Shown here: piece after piece, positions 44,900-54,246 of the stretch
How the letters are laid out: each line of letters begins with the position of its first letter
Numbering within the stretch: the first letter of the stretch is position 1
NCBI GenBank assembly: GCA_965216225.1
Contig: CBDCFF010000032.1
Location: 190,542 to 254,541, forward strand
From: 3107 sp965216225
GTDB taxonomy: Bacteria; Pseudomonadota; Alphaproteobacteria; Rhodobacterales; Rhodobacteraceae
DNA length: 64,000 nucleotides
Direction of reading: 5' to 3'
Notes under the pieces: generated by a model
Told to the model about the DNA's origin: nothing
Seen by the model: only the letters and a program-made list of their open reading frames with translations
The model's database searches: none
Made by a program: the position numbers and the translations under genes

Positions 44900-45285
44900 G
44901 ACATCAGCCCCTTCAGCAGCCGCGCCGGCACATCAGGATCGAACCCACCCTCGGCGCTGATCCGGTGACCGCCAGCCAACTCAATCTCGATACCGCCACC
45001 GAAGGCGACGGGACCGGATGGCTGCGCCGGTTCCGGATGTGAAGCAGCCGGAGAAATCTCAACCGGCAGAAACACAGATCCAGCTACGACCTCGGTGAAA
45101 TCCGGCGCAAAACGCGGGTCCTTCAGCCATTTGAAGATCAGATTGGCGTTCATCGCGTAGCGCCGCGCAACCTGAGCCACAGAAACACCCGGCGCGGCAG
45201 TCTGCAGGCAGATCGAACGCTTCTCGTCGTCCCACCAAATTCGCTTCTTGCGACTGCCAGCCATAGAGTGCCTCATGGTGTCCAC
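44896..45285 (-). CDS. tnpA: IS66 accessory protein TnpA
   Basis: Up to 129 residues. N-terminal HTH of the transposase_8 type: 'ICLQTAAPGVSVAQVARRYA' and 'MNANLIFKWLKDPRF'. The C-terminus is Pro/Gly-rich. Translation may begin at the internal Met before AGSRKKR. First gene of the IS66 set. Confidence 0.9.
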   Translation of the reverse strand: MDTMRHSMAGSRKKRIWWDDEKRSICLQTAAPGVSVAQVARRYAMNANLIFKWLKDPRFAPDFTEVVAGSVFLPVEISPAASHPEPAQPSGPVAFGGGIEIELAGGHRISAEGGFDPDVPARLLKGLMS

Positions 45286-45349
45286 TATCGATGGTGGACA
45301 CTATCGGCTCCTCCGCCCCCGCGTTAGGTCCGGTTCAACGGACGCTCAC

Positions 45350-45596
45350 GAAGATCCTGCGCCAGCACGGCTTCAAGGTGTCCATGAGCGGCAAGGGCAA
45401 TTGTTACGATAATGCCGCCGTCGAGACATTCTTCAAGACCATCAAGGCGGAGCTAATCTGGCGGAGGTCGTGGGAAACCCGAAGGCAGGCTGAGATTGCC
45501 ATCTTCGAATACATCAATGGCTTTTACAATCCGCGACGGCGGCACTCAGCACTGGGCTGGAAAAGCCCCGTCGCATTCGAACGGAAAGTGGCTTGA
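45350..45596 (+). pseudogene. IS3-family orfB, C-terminal fragment
   Basis: Resumes after the IS66 with 'KILRQHGFKVSMSGKGNCYD', then 'NAAVETFFKTIKAELIWRRS' (catalytic Glu) and 'FYNPRRRHSALGWKSPVAFE'. With 41374-41575 it rebuilds one IS3 integrase core when the IS66 and one GAAGATCC copy are removed. The 5' third is missing. Confidence 0.88.
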
Positions 45597-45647
45597 ACCA
45601 GCACTTGGGGCGGCACAAATACGCGACAGGTCCAATCCGCCCGGCCG

Positions 45648-47054
45648 TCAGCAGTGAATGACCTGGATATTAGTGTACTCAGCAAGACCTTCCTCTCCGA
45701 ATTCAACGCCCACGCCCGAGGACTTCACGCCGCCAAACGGCGCGGCCGGGTTCAGGCCCCCGTGGCTGTTGATCCAAGCGGATCCGCATTCCAGACGCGC
45801 GGCAACTTCCTTAGCCTTCTCGATGTCTTTTGACCAGACCGAGCCGCCCAAGCCGTTTTCGCTGGCATTGGCCTGACCGATGGCGTCCTCAACATCCGAG
45901 AATTTGATGATCGGCAAAGCCGGCCCGAATTGCTCTTGAGTAACCAACGGGTCATCCGATGTCAGATCGGCTATCAGAGTTGGTGGGAAAAAGAGACCCT
46001 CGCCCGCTTCTCCGCCCAGCAAAACCCGGCCCCTGGTCTTCGCGTCATCGACCAAGCCCTTGACCTTGTCGAATTGCATCTGGTTGGCGATCGGCCCCAG
46101 AATGGCCCCTTCGTCCTGCCCGTCGCCCACTAAAATTGTCCTAGCATACGCGGTCAGGGCGTCGCACACCTGATCATGGATGTCTTCGTGAACGTAGAGT
46201 CGCTTCATCGCGGCGCAGGTCTGGCCATTGTTGATGAACGCACCCCAGAACAGCCCCTCGGCAATTTCCTGCGGGTCCACATCTGGCAGGACGATGCCGG
46301 CGTCATTGCCACCCAACTCCAGCGTCAGACGCTTCATCGTGTCGGCGCTACTGGAAAAGACGCGCCGCCCGGTGGCAATCGATCCGGTAAAGACAATCTT
46401 GCGAATGCCGGGATGCGCCGACATCGCGGCACCTATATTTACGGATTGATCATCGCTCGAAATTGCATTGATAACACCCTTGGGCAACACTTCGTTCATT
46501 AACTTGACCATCCGAAGGGTTGACAGCGGCGTGTATGGCGAGGGTTTGATCACCACAGTGTTGCCGGTGCGGATGGCGGGCAGAATGTGCCAGATCGCAA
46601 TCATCAGCGGCCAGTTCCAGGGGGTAATGGACCCGACGACACCGATCGGCCTGCGGTGAAGTTCAATCCGACCCTGGTTATTGTCCTGCAGAATTTTCAT
46701 CGGTAGCGACAGCCCAGCAGTAAACCCGGCCCAGGCCTGCGCTCCGCCCATTTCGAACCGAGACCCGAGACCGTTCAGCGGCTTTCCCTGCTCTCTGGTC
46801 AAAAGCTGCGCCAGTTCTTCGGCGTGTTCACCGATCCTGGCCGCAACAGCCTCGCAGGCGGCAACGCGGTCTTCATCGCTGGTGCGCGACCAGATTTCAA
46901 ATGCCGCGTTGGCGGCATCAACAGCGTGATCCAGATCCGAAAGCGATGCATTCGGCGCCTTGCCGACCTCTTCACCTGTCGAAGGGTTTTCAACGCCAAA
47001 ATACTCTGCGGCGGGCCGAACCTCACCGTCGATCATCATATGAAATTCAGACAT
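45648..47054 (-). CDS. NAD(P)-dependent aldehyde dehydrogenase
   Basis: 468 residues from the ATG at 47054, which has GGAGG 6 nt upstream. Complete ALDH fold: 'PWNWPLMIAIWHILPAIRTG', 'IVFTGSIATGRRVFSSSADT', the catalytic Glu in 'RLTLELGGNDAG', the catalytic Cys in 'AFINNGQTCAAMKRLYVHED', and 'VTQEQFGPALPIIKFSD'. It oxidises an aldehyde to the acid; substrate not decidable. It stands between IS remnants, with 260 bp of unassigned DNA upstream (47055-47318). Confidence 0.92.
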   Translation of the reverse strand: MSEFHMMIDGEVRPAAEYFGVENPSTGEEVGKAPNASLSDLDHAVDAANAAFEIWSRTSDEDRVAACEAVAARIGEHAEELAQLLTREQGKPLNGLGSRFEMGGAQAWAGFTAGLSLPMKILQDNNQGRIELHRRPIGVVGSITPWNWPLMIAIWHILPAIRTGNTVVIKPSPYTPLSTLRMVKLMNEVLPKGVINAISSDDQSVNIGAAMSAHPGIRKIVFTGSIATGRRVFSSSADTMKRLTLELGGNDAGIVLPDVDPQEIAEGLFWGAFINNGQTCAAMKRLYVHEDIHDQVCDALTAYARTILVGDGQDEGAILGPIANQMQFDKVKGLVDDAKTRGRVLLGGEAGEGLFFPPTLIADLTSDDPLVTQEQFGPALPIIKFSDVEDAIGQANASENGLGGSVWSKDIEKAKEVAARLECGSAWINSHGGLNPAAPFGGVKSSGVGVEFGEEGLAEYTNIQVIHC

Positions 47055-47318
47055 GCGTTGCCTCCCCAGACTTGCCAAACACTCCGAACACGCCAAGCTG
47101 ACATTCCCGAAGTAGAACGCCTTCCGTTCGACTTTGATGCTTTTTTGCGTCCGGATCAAGTCTCAAAGGCCCGCGGTTCGGTGGTTCGGGTGTTTGGCGA
47201 GTGAAGTGAATGCAATTTCTGTGCCCGGCGCCCGGTTTGGCCCGGCTTTCGGTCTGAGAGGCCGCCGCCTAGGCAGACCAGCCGAGCCGCTTTCGTTCAG
47301 TTTTTGATACTGCCGCCG

Positions 47319-47831
47319 TCATGGGGGAGCCGGTGGTGAGCGCAGCCGGTGGATCGAGGTGAGAATGCGATGAAAGAGCCTGCCACTGACCGCGACCCCG
47401 GCAAGCTGGAACGTGATGGCGCGGGCATGGCGGACGACCCTTGCGCCAATCCTGATCAACTTGGTCAGAGACCAGTCGGCAATCTCCCCGGGCAGATCAG
47501 TGCCTTGCAGGAAGCCACCGGGATTGCAGGCCGGTGCATGAAGCTGAAGCCGCACCTCGTTCTGCGCCATGCCCTTGCAAGACAGTCGGGTCCGGTTGAT
47601 CGCTTGCTTGCCCTCTTTGATGTGTTGCCCGGCAGTGCCACGCTGGTTGTGGAAGCGGATGATCCGGTCCGGCTCCATCGGCAGGTTGGTGACGACGAAT
47701 CCGACGCGGGGAAACAGCTCGCCCGGGCGCCACTCGACCCTGGCGACGACACGACGGGGTTTGTCCCATGAGGCCGCCTGATACTCGAAGTCGCCGTGGA
47801 TACGCCGCAGATGTTTCGGCGCTCGCCCCAC
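47319..47831 (-). pseudogene. IS1380-family transposase, C-terminal half
   Basis: 'GDFEYQAASWDKPRRVVARV', 'VGFVVTNLPMEPDRIIRFHN', 'GTAGQHIKEGKQAINRTRLS' and 'IRIGARVVRHARAITFQLAG' are typical of the second half. The DDE acidic 'IKEGK' position is present. The N-terminal half with the first two catalytic residues is absent. Confidence 0.85.
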
Positions 47832-47869
47832 CGGGCGCTTGAGAAGATGAGCAATCCTGCCTTGCAGAA

Positions 47870-47952
47870 GAGCTATGCCCGGAACTTGGTGACGGGTGAT
47901 CAGGCGGCATTGTGAATTTGTTTGATCCCGTCCTTGAACTCAACCCCCTCAT
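47870..47952 (-). mobile_element. Relic of the right end of an IS-A element
   Basis: 83 bp starting GAGCTATGCCCGGAACTTGG and coding the last ~15 residues ('EFKDGIKQIHNAA') of the type-A IS256 transposase. The rest is deleted. A fourth, older IS-A site. Confidence 0.75.
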
Positions 47953-47962
47953 GGTACACGAC

Positions 47963-48205
47963 TCATGAGAAAACAGGTTGTTTGATTGGTCTCTTCGGGC
48001 ATGTTTGTCGCCATGCCAAGAGAGCATTTTCAGGGTTGTGGATGATCCATCTGCGTAGAGCGTCGAGCCCGGTTCGGAACCATGATTTTGTACGTCGGTT
48101 GTGTCTTTTGCGGCGGATTGCCGTTCGGCCCATGACCCGGGTCGCACAGCGGCAGGCCCATGTCACGGCGAGGGCAATGACGGTGAGGAGGAATGCGAAC
48201 ATCAC
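47963..48205 (-). pseudogene. IS4-family transposase, C-terminal scrap
   Basis: 'MMFAFLLTVIALAVTWACRC' followed by 'RRTKSWFRTGLDALRRWIIH' matches the C-terminal helix of IS4-type transposases (AFAWACR...RRAKSLFRYGLDxLR). The catalytic part is missing. Confidence 0.65.
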
Positions 48206-48283
48206 GAAGATACTTGTGCGCGAGAAACTTCAATTCGAATCCTTTTCGCCCCTCAACACAAGAGCGTCGTGTACCGTGACGGA

Positions 48284-49465
48284 TCACGGAAGAACTGGGG
48301 TTTCAATAATGGTCTGGATCGGAACTGATTGAATCCATCCACGTTTAACCAATGCCAGATGCGCACGAACAGGTTTTGCCACGACTTCACCGTTCGAAGC
48401 TGTCTCACTGACAAAAACCTTTTCGACATCAGGCGCGTTCATCGCCCGCATGAGCGCGCTGTAGTTCACCTGACACTTCATCTCGTTCCCGACCCGCAGC
48501 GCGCATTTGGTGGTTTCCACGACAGTGTGATCGCTTGTCGCCCCGATGAACGTGACCTTCGGAGGAAAGGTGAGCCCGCCTATATCCGTGTCCTGAAGCC
48601 CGACGGCAAGGACCGACCTTGTCTTGCAGTGATTGTCCTGCACCGGACGCAACGCGAAAACGGCCGGATCAACCAAACGTGGAGGGGTCGGCCTCGCTTT
48701 GACCTTCGCTTCGATCACCTCGGCCACGAGCGTGAACGCATCGGTGTGAAGCTCGCTGATCGGTTCCCCTGAAATTGGGTCGATGCCCAACAGGATCGCC
48801 TCACCCAGACGCAGATTATTGATCCGTCCTGTCTTCCCCGAGGCCAATGCCCACGGCAAATTGGCGGAGCCGCCTGCTGAAACGGTTTCAAGGACTGGAC
48901 CGCATATGCCTTCGACGTTGTTTGCAAGCATGGAGAACGTCGCCATGGCCTCAACGTCCGGAGCAACTTTGCCCAGGCAAGCAAAATTGGCCCCGATGCC
49001 CTTGAGGGCGACGCCAGGCATCTCGACGACCAAGGATGCCATACGCTCAAGATCGTCCGGCATTATCCCATCGCGCATATCCCCCATCTCGACCATCAGG
49101 ATGACGTTGTGAACAAAGCCCTTGTGGAGCGCCGCGGCAGCGAGTTCAGCGATGACGTCTGTCTCGGTGTTGTAACTGGTCTCGGAGAAATCGACGATCT
49201 GCCCAATTTCGCTCGGCATCGGAGAGCGGATCATCGTTATCGGGCACCTGATCCCGGCGCGGCGCATACGCTTGACGTTCGCGACACGCGCATCAGCCAG
49301 CCCGGAAGCGCCACCTTCGAGCATGGCGTTGGCGACGGCGGGATCGCCGCACACGGCCTTCGTTACGCCTGTCACACTGATCCCGCGCGACGCCAGGCGA
49401 TCCACCAGGCAGCGCGTATTGCAGCGGATTTTTCCCAAGTCAACTTCAATGCGTGGCGCGGTCAT
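48284..49465 (-). CDS. Alanine/ornithine racemase-family PLP enzyme (YhfX-like)
   Basis: 393 residues, fold-type III PLP protein. The lysine for the Schiff base is in 'GISVTGVTKAVCGDP' near residue 36. 'ADARVANVKRMRRAG', 'ILMVEMGDMRDGIMPDDLER' and 'TVSAGGSANLPWAL' line the barrel. The C-terminal part has 'KVTFIGATSDHTVVETTK'. Homologues are annotated as ornithine or amino-acid racemases. It shares a 4-bp ATGA overlap with the upstream DUF1611 gene, so the two proteins very likely work together, probably on a D-amino acid or amino-acid derivative. Confidence 0.85.
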   Translation of the reverse strand: MTAPRIEVDLGKIRCNTRCLVDRLASRGISVTGVTKAVCGDPAVANAMLEGGASGLADARVANVKRMRRAGIRCPITMIRSPMPSEIGQIVDFSETSYNTETDVIAELAAAALHKGFVHNVILMVEMGDMRDGIMPDDLERMASLVVEMPGVALKGIGANFACLGKVAPDVEAMATFSMLANNVEGICGPVLETVSAGGSANLPWALASGKTGRINNLRLGEAILLGIDPISGEPISELHTDAFTLVAEVIEAKVKARPTPPRLVDPAVFALRPVQDNHCKTRSVLAVGLQDTDIGGLTFPPKVTFIGATSDHTVVETTKCALRVGNEMKCQVNYSALMRAMNAPDVEKVFVSETASNGEVVAKPVRAHLALVKRGWIQSVPIQTIIETPVLP

Positions 49466-50661
49466 TCCGCTGCCACGACAGGCATCAACCGCAATTGGGG
49501 ATACGCGGAAAGAACCATCTCTGTCAGATCCGCTACCGGCCTGATGAGGGCGTCAGTAACCGGGATTCCCGGGTCGCGCGAATATTCCCTTATTGCCAAG
49601 TCTACTTCGGCATCTGTCATTCCCTCGTGATTGATCGTCATGCCAATAACTTTCGTATCGGCGAACGCCTCTATGAGCACTATTTCGTCCCGTGGATCGG
49701 GCATCGCCATTTTCGGAAAATCGCAGCGGTGGGCGCGCTTGGGCGCGTGTTGAAGAATGACCGCCTGTGGCTGACTGCCGCGCAGTATGAATGCAGATGT
49801 GCAAAAGGCCGGATGGCTGAGCGCGCCCTGACCCTCGATCAGAATGACGTCGGGCCGCTCGCCCTCCGATGCGGCGACAATGGCGCGCTCAAGCTCGCCA
49901 CAGCAGAACTGCGGCGGCACCGCGTCCATGGCGACGCCGTATCTGGCGCCCTGCATCAAGCCTGTCTGGCCCGTGCCGACCAGGACCGTCCTGATACCCT
50001 GCGCATTCAGCGCCTTCGCCAGAACGGTGGCTGTCGTCCGCTTTCCGATCGCGCAATCTGTTCCCAACACAGCGATCCGGATCGCTTTCACGTCTGCAAC
50101 ACTGCCGTCAAACAGACGCATGTCCTTGCTGGGTCGCGGCTTGCGGATATCGCGTATGGTAACATTGAGGGATCGGGCGGCAGAGGCGATTTCGGGATCT
50201 TCACCGAGATATTCGTGCAAACCGCTGACGACATTCATACCAAGGGCAATGGCATCCAGAACAACACCACGATCCTCCAGGGACAGCTTTCCATTGGACG
50301 GCGCCATACCGTAGATCAGCGTGTCCGGGATCGTCGCTTCATGTGCAATGGCCGCTTCAAGATCGCCAAGGACGGGAATATGATTGATTATGTCGTCGAG
50401 AACCTGGCCGCTGTCGCGCCCGTCATGCCTGCTGTCGATCACCGAAAGGATTCGATAGGCTTGTGAATGTCGGACAAGGCCGTTTGCGGTCTTGCCATCG
50501 ATTTTTCCGAAATTCCCTTCGCAATACACGATTGCCGTCGGGGGTTTTGCGGCAAATGATTTGCCTGAGTATTCCCGGCGAATTGAACGTCTGGAGGGCG
50601 GCCCTTGCGAACCTCCGGCAGGCGGCTTTCTGGCCCGCGCAACATTATCTTCGGTTTCCAT
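49462..50661 (-). CDS. DUF1611 P-loop protein (DgcN-type family)
   Basis: 399 residues. After ~40 polar residues comes 'AIVYCEGNFGKIDGKTANGL', a Rossmann-like N-domain. Then a C-terminal P-loop domain has the unusual Walker A 'VLGTDCAIGKRTTATVLAKA', 'VGTGQTGLMQGARYG' and 'DVILIEGQGALSHPAF'. The family resembles MobB/dethiobiotin synthetase folds; some members are called DgcN and act in D-glutamate metabolism with a DgcA partner. Here the partner is a racemase-like enzyme rather than DgcA. AGGA lies upstream of the ATG. Confidence 0.87.
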   Translation of the reverse strand: METEDNVARARKPPAGGSQGPPSRRSIRREYSGKSFAAKPPTAIVYCEGNFGKIDGKTANGLVRHSQAYRILSVIDSRHDGRDSGQVLDDIINHIPVLGDLEAAIAHEATIPDTLIYGMAPSNGKLSLEDRGVVLDAIALGMNVVSGLHEYLGEDPEIASAARSLNVTIRDIRKPRPSKDMRLFDGSVADVKAIRIAVLGTDCAIGKRTTATVLAKALNAQGIRTVLVGTGQTGLMQGARYGVAMDAVPPQFCCGELERAIVAASEGERPDVILIEGQGALSHPAFCTSAFILRGSQPQAVILQHAPKRAHRCDFPKMAMPDPRDEIVLIEAFADTKVIGMTINHEGMTDAEVDLAIREYSRDPGIPVTDALIRPVADLTEMVLSAYPQLRLMPVVAAE

Positions 50662-50738
50662 AGCTATTCCTAATTATTTGAGCCCCGCGGATTGCATCAA
50701 GGTCATCGAGGCAGGTATTGAGGCTGTCCGATTTGGGA

Positions 50739-51113
50739 TCAGAAGCCTTGGCCTTGGTCGTTCAGAATGCAGAGGCCTTTTGATCGCTGAAAGTTCCTGC
50801 GGCGCTCCCATCGATTCCCCGATCTGTCGAGATGGGCATTTGCAGGTAGATCAATAGCAACGCAGTCGTCGCCAGATACCGCATAGCCGCGGTCACATTT
50901 CCAGCCCGAACCGTAGGTCGCACCATCAAAATAGGCATTCTCGGGGTATTGCCAAGTTTTTTTTGATGGTTCCGGGTCGGGTATTTTATCGGGATGAAAA
51001 TCCCGGCCCCTCTCCCCGGCCTCAAAGGTTTCCGCTTTCCTCGCGAAATCATCGCCTGCGCGGTTCGGGCATACCATCGGTTCATGAGCACTTTTGATCA
51101 CGATTTTGGCCAC
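50739..51113 (-). CDS. Cys-rich repeat protein fragment, unknown
   Basis: About 124 residues. The middle holds a repeat unit 'GWKCDRGYAVSGDDCVAIDL' followed by 'PANAHLDRSGNRW', where the expected next Cys is Arg. Such W-C-RGY-C-P-NA repeats occur in secreted alphaproteobacterial proteins of unknown role. The N-terminus overlaps the Tn3 relic and the repeat decays at the end, so this may be a truncated gene. Confidence 0.4.
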   Translation of the reverse strand: MAKIVIKSAHEPMVCPNRAGDDFARKAETFEAGERGRDFHPDKIPDPEPSKKTWQYPENAYFDGATYGSGWKCDRGYAVSGDDCVAIDLPANAHLDRSGNRWERRRNFQRSKGLCILNDQGQGF

Positions 51114-51535
51114 CTGTATTCGCCTGTGAGCAGGATATGCACCCCTCCGAGGGGTGAGATATGCGACAGAAGCTCATGCGGACTATCGAGCCTTGCGTGT
51201 TTTCGGGCCGCCCCTGCGCGTCCAGGGTGGTCAGAGTTCCAATAGATAATGATTGCGGCGAGCAGATTGAGGCCCGCCATACGGTAGTGCTGTCCCACGG
51301 CGGTTCGGTCACGGATTTCGCCCTGCCGTCCGATGCGCAGAGCGTTTTTCAGGGCATGATGCGCCTCGCCTTTGTTCAGGCCAATCCGGGCGCGCCGCTG
51401 CATGTCGGCATCAAGCAACCAGTCAATGATGAAGAGCGTGCGCTCGATGCGGCCGATTTCCCGAAGGGCTACAGCCAGTTCATGCCGGCGGGGACAGGCC
51501 GCAAACTTTCGCAGGAGCCGGCTGGGCGGCATGAT
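51098..51535 (-). pseudogene. Tn3-family transposase, C-terminal relic
   Basis: 'RHELAVALREIGRIERTLFI', 'NKGEAHHALKNALRIGRQGE', 'IRDRTAVGQHYRMAGLNLLA' and 'LGGVHILLTGEYRW' are the well-conserved end of Tn3-type TnpA. Roughly the last 145 of about 1000 residues survive. It is preceded on the same strand by an IS110-type relic. Confidence 0.87.
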
Positions 51536-51574
51536 GCCTGCGACCATGGTGGCCGCACTTCCTGGCAACTGTGT

Positions 51575-52520
51575 CTATTCTGCGATCTGATGGCGCCAGG
51601 GGATGCCGGTTTTGATGATCGCGTTTGCGATTGTGACCAGCCTGCGTGCGATTGCAATTATGACAAGTTTGTGCGGCTTCCCCCGCTCTTTGAGACGTTT
51701 TGCGACAGGCTTGAGAACCGGATTGTGACAGCGCAGCCGGGAACAGCACATGCCGCACAGACCGCCTGCCGCCGGCGATAGCTCTCCTGCCTCGCATCGC
51801 CCCGCTGTCATGTGGTATCGGAGCCAGGCCGGTCATGGCAGCGGCTTCGCCCGATGTCATCCGGCCGGGTTCCGGCCGGGTTCCGGCAATTCGGCGATCA
51901 ACATTGCCGCACAGACCGGGCCAATCCCCGGGATTGATCGTAAAAGCCCCGCCCTCAGGGCAAGAGGTTTCACTCGCGCGATAACGTTTTCGATCCGCCG
52001 TTCGATGTCATCGACCTGGGTATCGAGCAGGTCTTTCAGGTCGTCATCCATGGTCTCGACACCGGCAGGAATGCCCTGCTTCCTTCGAGCTCCGATCCGG
52101 GCCTTGAGCCGCTTGCGCATATCGACGAGTTGACCTCTCCGGGTCGTCAGGGTTCCGGGAATACGCAGATTTTCGTCTGGCAGTTCCCGCCCGGCTTGCG
52201 GTCGGAATGCCATGAACCGGGCGATGAGTTCCGCATCTATCCGATCAGTCTTCGCGCGCGTGCCCCGGCAAAGCGCGAAGGCCCTGATCTGTGGCCTTGA
52301 TCTGTGCTGGCAGCAATTGCACGGCCACGATGCCTGCGCCGACAAGTTCTGTCCAGAGCCCCCGTTCCTGACCACCCGTGGCCTCAAATCCGACTTTGAG
52401 CGAACCGGAGAACCGCCGGATCATCGCGATCAGCGCAATATGGCCGTCCGCCGTGTTTGGATGCCGGAACCGCTTCTCGCCAGGAAGGCAGAACCCATCC
52501 AGCCAGTCGGCGCGATACAT
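51575..52520 (-). pseudogene. Second-type IS110-family transposase, multiply frameshifted
   Basis: 'LKVGFEATGGQERGLWTELV' (frame 1), 'AKTDRIDAELIARFMAFRPQ' to 'RSIPGIGPVCAAMLIAELPE' (frame 2), 'SGEAAAMTGLAPIPHDSGAM' (frame 3) and 'KPHKLVIIAIARRLVTIANA' to the end. It differs from the IS110 copies at 10034 and 55952 and keeps the IPGIGP motif those have lost. No intact protein. Confidence 0.82.
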
Positions 52521-52805
52521 CTATCCCGGGAATGGTTATCCCGGCTATCATGTCACTCTCTCTTCCTTATGCTTCGCGGTCCCGCAAAACGGGCCGCCGT
52601 CAACTGTTCGAGACGGTGAAGAGAGGCAGGATCAACCTGCTGGAGAACGTGGTCATGCCACAAGGTGTTCAGCGCTGTATCCCACCCCGTCACCGCTCCC
52701 GGCCGGGAGCGGTGACGGGGAATCTATAGCAGGGACGAGACACATAAGGTGTTTGATCCCACGGTTTTCTGGTGCGATCTTTTCTTTGGAATGGAAGGAA
52801 GCCTT
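52521..52805. other. Gap with GC-rich hairpin
   Basis: No gene. An inverted repeat CACCGCTCCC / GGGAGCGGTG lies at about 52689-52712 near the presumed outer end of the following IS481 element. Confidence 0.4.
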
Positions 52806-53671
52806 ATGGGACAAGTACGTCACGGCAGCGCTACGACCACGCACGCTGTCCGGGCAGCAATACAGCGATCGCAAGCTTCGATCGCAGCGCTGAGCAGGGA
52901 GTTGGGCATCAACCCGAAGACAGCCGCCAAATGGCGCAAGCGCGAGACGGTCGAGGATCTGAAGACCGGACCGGGGGAGCCACATTCAACCGTCCTGACC
53001 GAGGCCGAGGAGGCCATGATCGTCGCATTTCGGCACCACACACTGTTGCCGCCGGACGATTGCCTCTACGCCTTGCAGCCGACCATGCCTCACCTGACGC
53101 GGTCGGCGTTGCATCGCTGCCTTCAGCGGCACGGCATCTCGCGCCTGCCTGAGGTCGAGGGCGACAAACCGCAGCGCCGGCGGTTCAAACGTTACCCTGT
53201 CGGCTTCTTCCACATCGACATTGCCGAAGTTCAGACCACCGGGGGCAAGCTCCATCTCTTCGTCGGCATCGACCGCACCAGCAAGTTCGCCGTCGCCCAA
53301 CTCGTGGACAAGGCCGACAGGCGCACCGCGTGGGAGTTCCTGCAGCACATGCTCGAAGCCGTGCCCTGCCAGGTCCACACCATTCTCACTGACAATGGCA
53401 TCCAGTTCGCCGAGCGGCCCCGGAACCGCAACACGATCCATTCCCGGCCAATGCGCTTCGACGTGATTTGCGAGGCCAACGGGATCAAGCACCGCCTGAC
53501 CAGGCCCAACCATCCATGGAGCCGCGAGGACAGGAAAACAGTCCGGGGGACTGTTTTCCCGAGTGGCGGGCAAGTGGAAAGGATGAACCGCACCATCAGG
53601 GACGCGACCGTCAAACGCTTCCATTATGACAACCATGATCAGCTTCGAACGCATCTGGCTGACTTCATGAA
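52806..53671 (+). pseudogene. IS481-family transposase, truncated by IS-A3
   Basis: Starts MGQVRHGSATTTHAVRAAIQ. HTH 'SIAALSRELGINPKTAAKWR'; DDE core 'FFHIDIAEVQTTGGKLHLFV', 'HTILTDNGIQFAERPR' and 'GQVERMNRTIRDATVKRFHY'. The frame is cut at 'THLADFM' by the IS-A3 end; the missing ~40 residues resemble the scrap at 37242. A 16-residue insertion made by a palindrome (53533-53559) separates 'NHPW' from 'GQVERMN'. Confidence 0.88.
53533..53559. repeat. 27-bp palindromic insertion inside the IS481 transposase gene
   Basis: GGAAAACAGTCC-GGG-GGACTGTTTTCC: a perfect 12-bp stem with a 3-nt loop. It codes in frame for DRKTVRGTVFP within a 16-residue segment absent from normal IS481 transposases (which read NHPWTNGQVERMN). 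Confidence 0.75.
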
Positions 53672-54246
53672 GAGCTATGCCCGAAAGTTGGTGATGGTGT
53701 GATCAGGCGGCGTTTTGAATTTGCTTGATCCCGTCTGTGAACTCAACCCCTTCAATGATCTCTGGCATGCGGTTGGCGCCGTCGAGCTTTCGCCATTTTC
53801 CTTGCGCTGACATCATCAGCTTGAATGCCATGGCCAACCCGGTCCTGCGGCTCAGGCAGCCTTTGGTTTTGCCGGTGCGGTGGCGGACGGTGGCGAAGGT
53901 GCTCTCGATCGGGTTCGTGGTTCGGATGTGCTTCCAGTGCTCAGCAGGGAAGCCGTAGAAGGAGAGCAGCACAGCCCGGTCTTTGGTCAGTTTCCCAACC
54001 GCCTTGTCATATTTCGCGCCACAGGTTTCCACGAAGAAATCGAAGGCGGCCCCGGCTTCGGTCTTCGTTTCCGCCTGCCAGATATCATGCAGGTGGCCCT
54101 TGGCTTTGGCCTGCACCGATTTGGGCATGGCGTTGAGAACGTTTCCGGTCTTGTGAACCCAACACCGTTGTTCCCGGGTGCTGCCGAAGACTTCGCGCAG
54201 CGCCGCCCGGAACCCCCGTAACCCTTGGGGCGCCGTCGCCAATGGC

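Larger units (their letters stand above)
41576..45349 (-). mobile_element. IS66-family element, interrupted near its left end by IS-B1
   Basis: Inverted ends GTGACCGTTCGGTGAAGGTG (left) and the complement of GTGAGCGTCCGTTGAACCGG (right). A perfect 8-bp target duplication GAAGATCC lies at 41568-41575 and 45350-45357, inside an IS3 transposase gene. tnpA, tnpB and tnpC are all intact. An IS256-type element has inserted only 20 bp inside the left end. Confidence 0.92.

Noticed and set aside
53533..53559. The 12-bp palindrome as a transcription terminator
   Set aside because: It lies in frame in the middle of a coding sequence and has no T run beyond the stem.
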